Assembly: GCA_046318115.1 (NCBI GenBank)
Contig: JBKCVA010000177.1
Coordinates: forward strand, 1-12,235
Length of the DNA stretch: 12,235 nt
Origin: Aquimonas sp046318115
GTDB lineage: Bacteria > Pseudomonadota > Gammaproteobacteria > Xanthomonadales > Xanthomonadaceae
Reading direction: 5' to 3'
The notes below the pieces were generated by a model. The model had not been told where the DNA came from and did no database searches. It saw only the letters and a program-made list of their open reading frames with translations. Positions 7,505 through 12,235 of this stretch are shown in pieces; positions within the stretch are counted from its first letter, which is position 1; the number at the start of each line of letters is the position of its first letter. Both the position numbers and the translations under genes were made by a program.

Positions 7505-9079
7505 ATGTTCGCCCATCGACCTGCTGTTGCCCGCGTTTTGTTCGCCTGCCTCGCCAGCCTCGCCGCCTTCGCGGCCAATGCCCAGCGCAGCCTCGAATTC
7601 GAGCCCTACGCCGTGCCGCGCGAGGGCGCGGTGGCGGTGACGCTGCCGCGCGATTCGGCGCCATCGGCGGCCTTCGCCGAGGTTGACGCGATCGCCGGTG
7701 GCGCGCTGTCCCGCGCTGTCGCCAATGCCGGCTTTCTCGGTGACCGTGGCACCGTGCTGAACCTGCACGGTGTCGGCCCCTACACCCAGGTCGTGGTGAT
7801 CGGCACCGGCACCGATGCCGCGAGCCCGCGTCTGCTCGAGGACATCGGCGGCCTGGTCGGCCAGGCCGGCGTGCTGAGCGCGGCGCCGCGCATCGACGTG
7901 CTCTGGCCCGAGGCATCGGTGCCCGCCTCGGGCGCGCATCTGGCCTTGGGCGTGGAACTCGGCCAGTTCACCTTCCGCCAGTACCGGACCCCCAAGCCCG
8001 GCCAGCCGGTGCTGGGGCAGGGAAGCGCGGTGCTGCGGACAGCCGATGCCGATGCCTCGCGCAGCGCCTGGACCTCGCAGTGGCAGCCGGTGGCCGAGGG
8101 GGTGCGCTTCGCGCGCCAGCTCGTCACTGAACCGGCCAACGTGGTCTATCCCCAGAGCTTCGTGGAGCGCGCGCGCGCCGCTTTCGAAGGTATCGACGCG
8201 GTACGCATCGAAGTGCTCGACGAGCAGGCCATGGCCGAGCTCGGCATGGGCGCGATGCTGGCCGTGGGGCAGGGCAGCGCGCGCCCGCCGCGGCTGCTGG
8301 TGATCCGCTATGAGGGGGGGCGACGCGGTGACGCGCCCCTTGTGTTCGTCGGCAAGGGCATCACCTTCGACACCGGCGGCATCTCGATCAAGCCCGCCCA
8401 GGACATGTGGCGGATGAAGTACGACATGACCGGAGCCGCCAGCGTCACCGGCGCGGTGCTCGCGCTGGCCAAGCGCGGCGCTGCTGTCAATGCGGTGGCA
8501 ATCGCGGCACTGGCCGAGAACATGCCCTCGGGCACTGCGACGCGGCCAGGTGACGTGATCCGCACCCTGAGCGGCCAGACCTTCGAAATCATGAGCACCG
8601 ACGCCGAAGGCCGGATGGTCCTGGTCGACGCCATCGCCTGGGCGCAGCGCGAGCTCAAGCCGCGACTGCTGATCGACATCGCCACGCTCACCGGTTCGCA
8701 GGTGACGGCACTGGGCGATGAGTACGCCGGCCTGTTCAGTCGCCATGACGACCTCGCCGCCCAACTGCAGGCCGCGGGCGCGGCCAGCGGCGAAGAGGTC
8801 TGGCGCCTGCCTCTGCATCCGAGTTACGCCAAGGATCTCGAATCGCCGATCGCCGACCTGCGCAACGGTGGCAGCAGCGCACGCGCCGGCGCCGGCGTCG
8901 GCGCCTTCTTCATCGGCGCGTGGGTGGCCCCGGAGTTGCCCTGGGCGCATCTCGACATCGCCAGCATGGCTTGGCGCGATGATCCGGCCCTGCCAACGGT
9001 GCCGCTCGGTGCCTCGGGCTACGGTGTGCGTCTGCTGGACCGCTTCGTGCGTGACCACATCGAGACCACGCCGCGCTGA
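7505..9079 (+). CDS. Exported M17 family leucyl aminopeptidase
   Basis: A 524-residue dimetal aminopeptidase that removes N-terminal residues from peptides and normally works as a hexamer. The catalytic C-terminal domain (~195-515) holds all expected residues by alignment to PepA: Lys284 and Asp289 in VGKGITFDTGG, Lys296 in SIKP, Asp307 in MKYDMTGAA, and Asp366, Glu368 and Arg370 in the signature STDAEGRMVLVDA. An N-terminal macro-like domain covers ~30-190. Unlike PepA, residues 1-26 form a signal peptide (RPAVARVLFACLASLAAFAANA, cleavage before Gln27), so it should act in the periplasm or outside the cell. The frame is open far upstream, but ATG 7505 is the start that exposes the signal peptide; only a weak GGA precedes it. 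It is transcribed divergently from the efflux operon. A helper role with the M28 peptidase in peptide use is inference. Confidence 0.94.
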   Translation: MFAHRPAVARVLFACLASLAAFAANAQRSLEFEPYAVPREGAVAVTLPRDSAPSAAFAEVDAIAGGALSRAVANAGFLGDRGTVLNLHGVGPYTQVVVIGTGTDAASPRLLEDIGGLVGQAGVLSAAPRIDVLWPEASVPASGAHLALGVELGQFTFRQYRTPKPGQPVLGQGSAVLRTADADASRSAWTSQWQPVAEGVRFARQLVTEPANVVYPQSFVERARAAFEGIDAVRIEVLDEQAMAELGMGAMLAVGQGSARPPRLLVIRYEGGRRGDAPLVFVGKGITFDTGGISIKPAQDMWRMKYDMTGAASVTGAVLALAKRGAAVNAVAIAALAENMPSGTATRPGDVIRTLSGQTFEIMSTDAEGRMVLVDAIAWAQRELKPRLLIDIATLTGSQVTALGDEYAGLFSRHDDLAAQLQAAGAASGEEVWRLPLHPSYAKDLESPIADLRNGGSSARAGAGVGAFFIGAWVAPELPWAHLDIASMAWRDDPALPTVPLGASGYGVRLLDRFVRDHIETTPR

Positions 9080-9153
9080 GCCGGCTGTCCAGACCCGAGA
9101 ATACGCTGTCCGATCTGCAATCCAGGCAGCGCTTTTGGCGCGGGGGGCTGGCG

Positions 9154-9159
9154 CATACT
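9154..9159 (+). promoter_or_regulatory. Weak candidate -10 upstream of the beta-helix gene
   Basis: CATACT matches the -10 consensus at 4 of 6 positions. The best upstream partner is CTTTTG (9132-9137), 16 bases away, which is poor. It would imply a leader of about 200 nt. The 286-bp stretch from 9080 to 9365 otherwise shows no gene, no RNA and no strong hairpin. Confidence 0.15.
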
Positions 9160-9365
9160 GCCTCCCGCGCAGACTCAGGGGACTGCGCTGCCCTCACCAC
9201 GCACGACTGCGCCAGCCACTGCGCGCGCAGCGTCCACGGTGTTGGGCATGTCCGCTGGCGGTGGGCTGCCTTGCGTGGGCCGCCGCTTCCGGCCGCCCGG
9301 GTCATCCCGGGCTGGCCATGGCCGAGCCTCGGACAGGAGCTCGGCAAAGCCCCGAGCCTGCGCCG

Positions 9366-10874
9366 ATGCCCCGACTGTGTCTTCCCATCCTCGCTGTTTG
9401 TGCCGCGGCCAAGCGCTATCTTGCGGGTCGCGCGGCCTGGCTCGTCGTCCTGCTGTCCCTGTCAGCACCGGTCGCAGCGCAGACCGTATTCCACGTTGCG
9501 ACCACCGGCAGCGACCAGCCGGGCAACGGCAGCGCGGGGCAGCCGTGGGCGACCATCACCTACGCCCTAGATCGTGTACCCGACGGCAGCGTGATCCTGG
9601 TCGAGCCCGGCACCTACACAGGACGGGTGCGCATCCGCGGCAACTTCGCGCAGGGGGTCACCGTGCGCTCGCGTCTGCCCTACCAGGCGCGTCTGCGGGC
9701 GAGCGAGACGGTCCTGACCATCTACAGCGACGCCGCCGACATCTCCGGGATCACCATCGAAGGCTTCGACATCGCCCATACCGGTGCGGGTGCTGGTGCC
9801 CTCGTGGTGCAGGTGCAGGACGGCTTCGCCCGCGAGACCCGACGCATCACGCTGCGCGACAACATCCTCCATGACAGCTGGAACAACGACATTCTGAAGA
9901 TCAACAACGGTGCCAGCGAGATTCGCGTCATCGGCAACCTGTTCTACAACCAGCAGGGCTCGGACGAGCACATCGACATCAACTCGGTTGACGACGTGCG
10001 GGTCGAAGGCAATGTCTTCTTCAACAACTTCGCAGCCTCAGGTCGCAGCAACGCCAACGACACCTCCGCCTACATCGTCGTCAAGGACAGCAATGGCAAC
10101 GATGACGAGTACCTGGGCGCGCGCAACGTGGTGGTGCGGCGGAACATCTTTCTCAACTGGCAGGGCTCGCCCGGCTCGAACTTCCTGCTGTTCGGCGAGG
10201 ACGGCCAGGCCTACCACGAGGCCTTTGACTGCGTCGCCGAGAACAACCTCTTCCTCGGCAACGCCAGCAACCCGATCCGCGCGCCCTTCGGGGTGAAGGG
10301 TTCACGCGATATCGTGTTCCGCGCCAACACGGTGGTGGGCGATCTGCCTGGCAATGCCTTCGCCATGCGCCTGAACCGCGAGGGCAGCAACCCGACGGTG
10401 CAGAGCATCCGCTTCTTCAACAACCTCTGGTCCGATCCCAGCGGCAGCATGGCCGACTTCAGCGATGTGCTGGCGGCCGACGTCAGCGGCATCGTCCTGC
10501 GTCGCAACGGCTACTTCAACGGTGGCGCGGCGATCCCGCAGGATATCGGCGATGCCGTGAACTTCACCAATGACAACGAGGCGCGCCCGGGCGACCCGCG
10601 CCTTCCCCCGCAGGCTGGCATCGCCACCCCGCACTGGCTGCCTGCGCAATCGCAGTTCAACGGCGGCTTCGCCCGCATTGAAGAGGTGTTCCGGTCCTTC
10701 GCGGAGCGCTACGGGCTGCCCGCGGCAGGCGGCGCCGGAGTCGATCAGTCGGACCCCGCGCAGATGCCTCCCGACGATCTGCTGGGAAGGGCGCGCGGCG
10801 GCGCGCCCGATCTGGGGGCGCTGGAACGCGTCGAAGTCCAGCCAGTGCTGTTTGCAAACAGCTTTGAATCGTGA
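9366..10874 (+). CDS. Secreted right-handed parallel beta-helix protein
   Basis: A 502-residue exported protein. The N-terminus is long, with a hydrophobic core at ~24-38 (AWLVVLLSLSAPVAA) and likely cleavage near residue 38-39. Residues 40-95 (VFHVATTGSDQPGNG, PWATITYALDRVPDGSVILV, EPGTYTGRVRI) match the usual start of DUF1565-type and pectate-lyase-like helices. At least eight rungs follow, each with the pattern I/V-x(3-5)-N-x-F/L: Asn166, 191, 216, 260, 294, 321, 353 and 381 form a probable asparagine ladder. GGAPDLGALE (478-487) is a common closing motif of such proteins. The last residues, QPVLFANSFES, resemble a short C-terminal tail I recall on other Xanthomonadales secreted proteins. 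Beta-helices of this type bind or cleave polysaccharides, but no catalytic set is recognisable, so the substrate is unknown. ATG 9366 has no clear ribosome site; an in-frame ATG near 9318 is the alternative. Confidence 0.83.
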   Translation: MPRLCLPILAVCAAAKRYLAGRAAWLVVLLSLSAPVAAQTVFHVATTGSDQPGNGSAGQPWATITYALDRVPDGSVILVEPGTYTGRVRIRGNFAQGVTVRSRLPYQARLRASETVLTIYSDAADISGITIEGFDIAHTGAGAGALVVQVQDGFARETRRITLRDNILHDSWNNDILKINNGASEIRVIGNLFYNQQGSDEHIDINSVDDVRVEGNVFFNNFAASGRSNANDTSAYIVVKDSNGNDDEYLGARNVVVRRNIFLNWQGSPGSNFLLFGEDGQAYHEAFDCVAENNLFLGNASNPIRAPFGVKGSRDIVFRANTVVGDLPGNAFAMRLNREGSNPTVQSIRFFNNLWSDPSGSMADFSDVLAADVSGIVLRRNGYFNGGAAIPQDIGDAVNFTNDNEARPGDPRLPPQAGIATPHWLPAQSQFNGGFARIEEVFRSFAERYGLPAAGGAGVDQSDPAQMPPDDLLGRARGGAPDLGALERVEVQPVLFANSFES

Positions 10875-10879
10875 GTTGG

Positions 10880-10895
10880 GCGCGTGGGCACGCGC
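10880..10895 (+). terminator. Hairpin just after the beta-helix gene, possible terminator
   Basis: GCGCGT and ACGCGC form a perfect 6-bp stem around GGGC, six bases after the stop codon. Only TT follows, so termination would be inefficient. A second imperfect hairpin (10943-10960, loop GGTTT, one bulged A) is followed by TTTT at 10964-10967 and is an alternative terminator. The remaining part of the 338-bp gap (10875-11212) holds the katG regulatory region and no gene that I can support. Confidence 0.3.
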
Positions 10896-11119
10896 GATTC
10901 CGCAGACGTAGGCGACACGCCAACATGCCTGTCCCGCTGACTCCTCACGGTTTGTGAAGGCGATTTTGGGCATGGTCCCGACTCGTGACCCGCACGAACG
11001 GATGACTGAACCGCGGGCCTTGCGGAGCCCACGCAGGGCGAAGGCTTTCGAAGAGACCCGGGCGTGTCAGGACCGAGGTCTGGCGGGTCCGCCCTGTTGC
11101 GATGCGTCATTCTCAGGGG

Positions 11120-11156
11120 CTATGCAAGTCATCGGTACAAGCGATTTCACCTATCA
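11120..11156 (+). promoter_or_regulatory. OxyR-like operator upstream of katG
   Basis: Four tetramers repeat at exact 11-bp phase: CTAT (11120), ATCG (11131), CGAT (11142) and ATCA (11153), each separated by 7 bases. The known OxyR pattern is alternating ATAG and CTAT with N7 spacers. This site matches 12 of 16 defined bases, best in the first three blocks, and the central ATCG-N7-CGAT is a perfect dyad. katG is a classic OxyR target in many proteobacteria. No strong promoter hexamers are evident nearby, which fits activator dependence. Pattern evidence only; no oxyR gene is in the window. Confidence 0.45.
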
Positions 11157-11163
11157 GTTGGCC

Positions 11164-11180
11164 TGCGCCAAGCTGGCGCA
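11164..11180 (+). promoter_or_regulatory. Perfect inverted repeat in the katG leader
   Basis: TGCGCCA and TGGCGCA flank a 3-base AGC, giving a perfect 7-bp dyad 20 bases before the ribosome-binding site of katG. It could be a second operator or, in the mRNA, a small stem in the leader. Its function is unknown. Confidence 0.35.
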
Positions 11181-11212
11181 CCTGTTCGACCCCACCACCG
11201 GAGGAGAGACAC

Positions 11213-12235
<1,023 letters not shown>

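Noticed and set aside
7497..7505. A two-codon frame (ATG CCC TGA) overlapping the M17 start as TGATG
   Set aside because: It could be a leader for coupling, but it is too short to distinguish from chance.
7484..9058. A 524-codon open frame antisense to the M17 aminopeptidase
   Set aside because: The M17 active-site signature is complete on the plus strand; this is a shadow frame.
8718..9365. N-terminal extension of the beta-helix protein into the M17 gene
   Set aside because: It is low-information Arg/Pro-rich sequence overlapping the M17 catalytic domain. The signal peptide supports a start at 9366.

Overview
The window is a GC-rich proteobacterial chromosome segment with eight genes. Its flavour is Xanthomonadales/Lysobacterales-like, an inference from three things: the secreted M28 and M17 peptidases, a secreted protein ending in a short -LFANSFE- type tail, and a bacterial TrmY-family gene. 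No tRNA, rRNA, CRISPR array, integrase or transposase was seen. Very long open frames run antisense to most real genes and are products of the high GC content.

Layout. Positions 1-2190 (minus strand) hold a secreted M28 metallopeptidase with a PA-type insert (2190-535). It is followed 20 bp later by a TrmY-family tRNA pseudouridine-54 N1-methyltransferase that runs off the left edge (514-1). Divergent from the peptidase is a small, extremely acidic secreted protein (2372-2686). A convergent gap of about 310 bp (2687-2997) holds a 164-bp MITE-like element bounded by perfect 14-bp inverted repeats, plus two further hairpins. Positions 2998-7292 (minus strand) encode a tripartite-efflux pair, a periplasmic adaptor followed 5 bp later by an RND permease. 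No outer-membrane TolC partner and no local regulator are present. On the plus strand follow a signal-peptide-bearing M17 leucyl aminopeptidase (7505-9079), a secreted right-handed beta-helix protein (9366-10874), and catalase-peroxidase katG (11213 to the right edge, truncated at residue 341).

How the genes fit together. Five of the eight products (M28, small acidic protein, adaptor, M17, beta-helix protein) carry signal peptides and the RND pump is an inner-membrane protein, so most of the window concerns the envelope or the outside of the cell. The two exported peptidases could cooperate in peptide scavenging, although they are in separate transcription units. katG is a stress gene on its own, with an 11-bp-phased OxyR-like site in its leader. 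I found no convincing new multi-gene system. The items most worth a second look are the MITE-like element, the lysine-, arginine- and histidine-free acidic secreted protein, the bacterial TrmY, and the beta-helix protein with its C-terminal tail.
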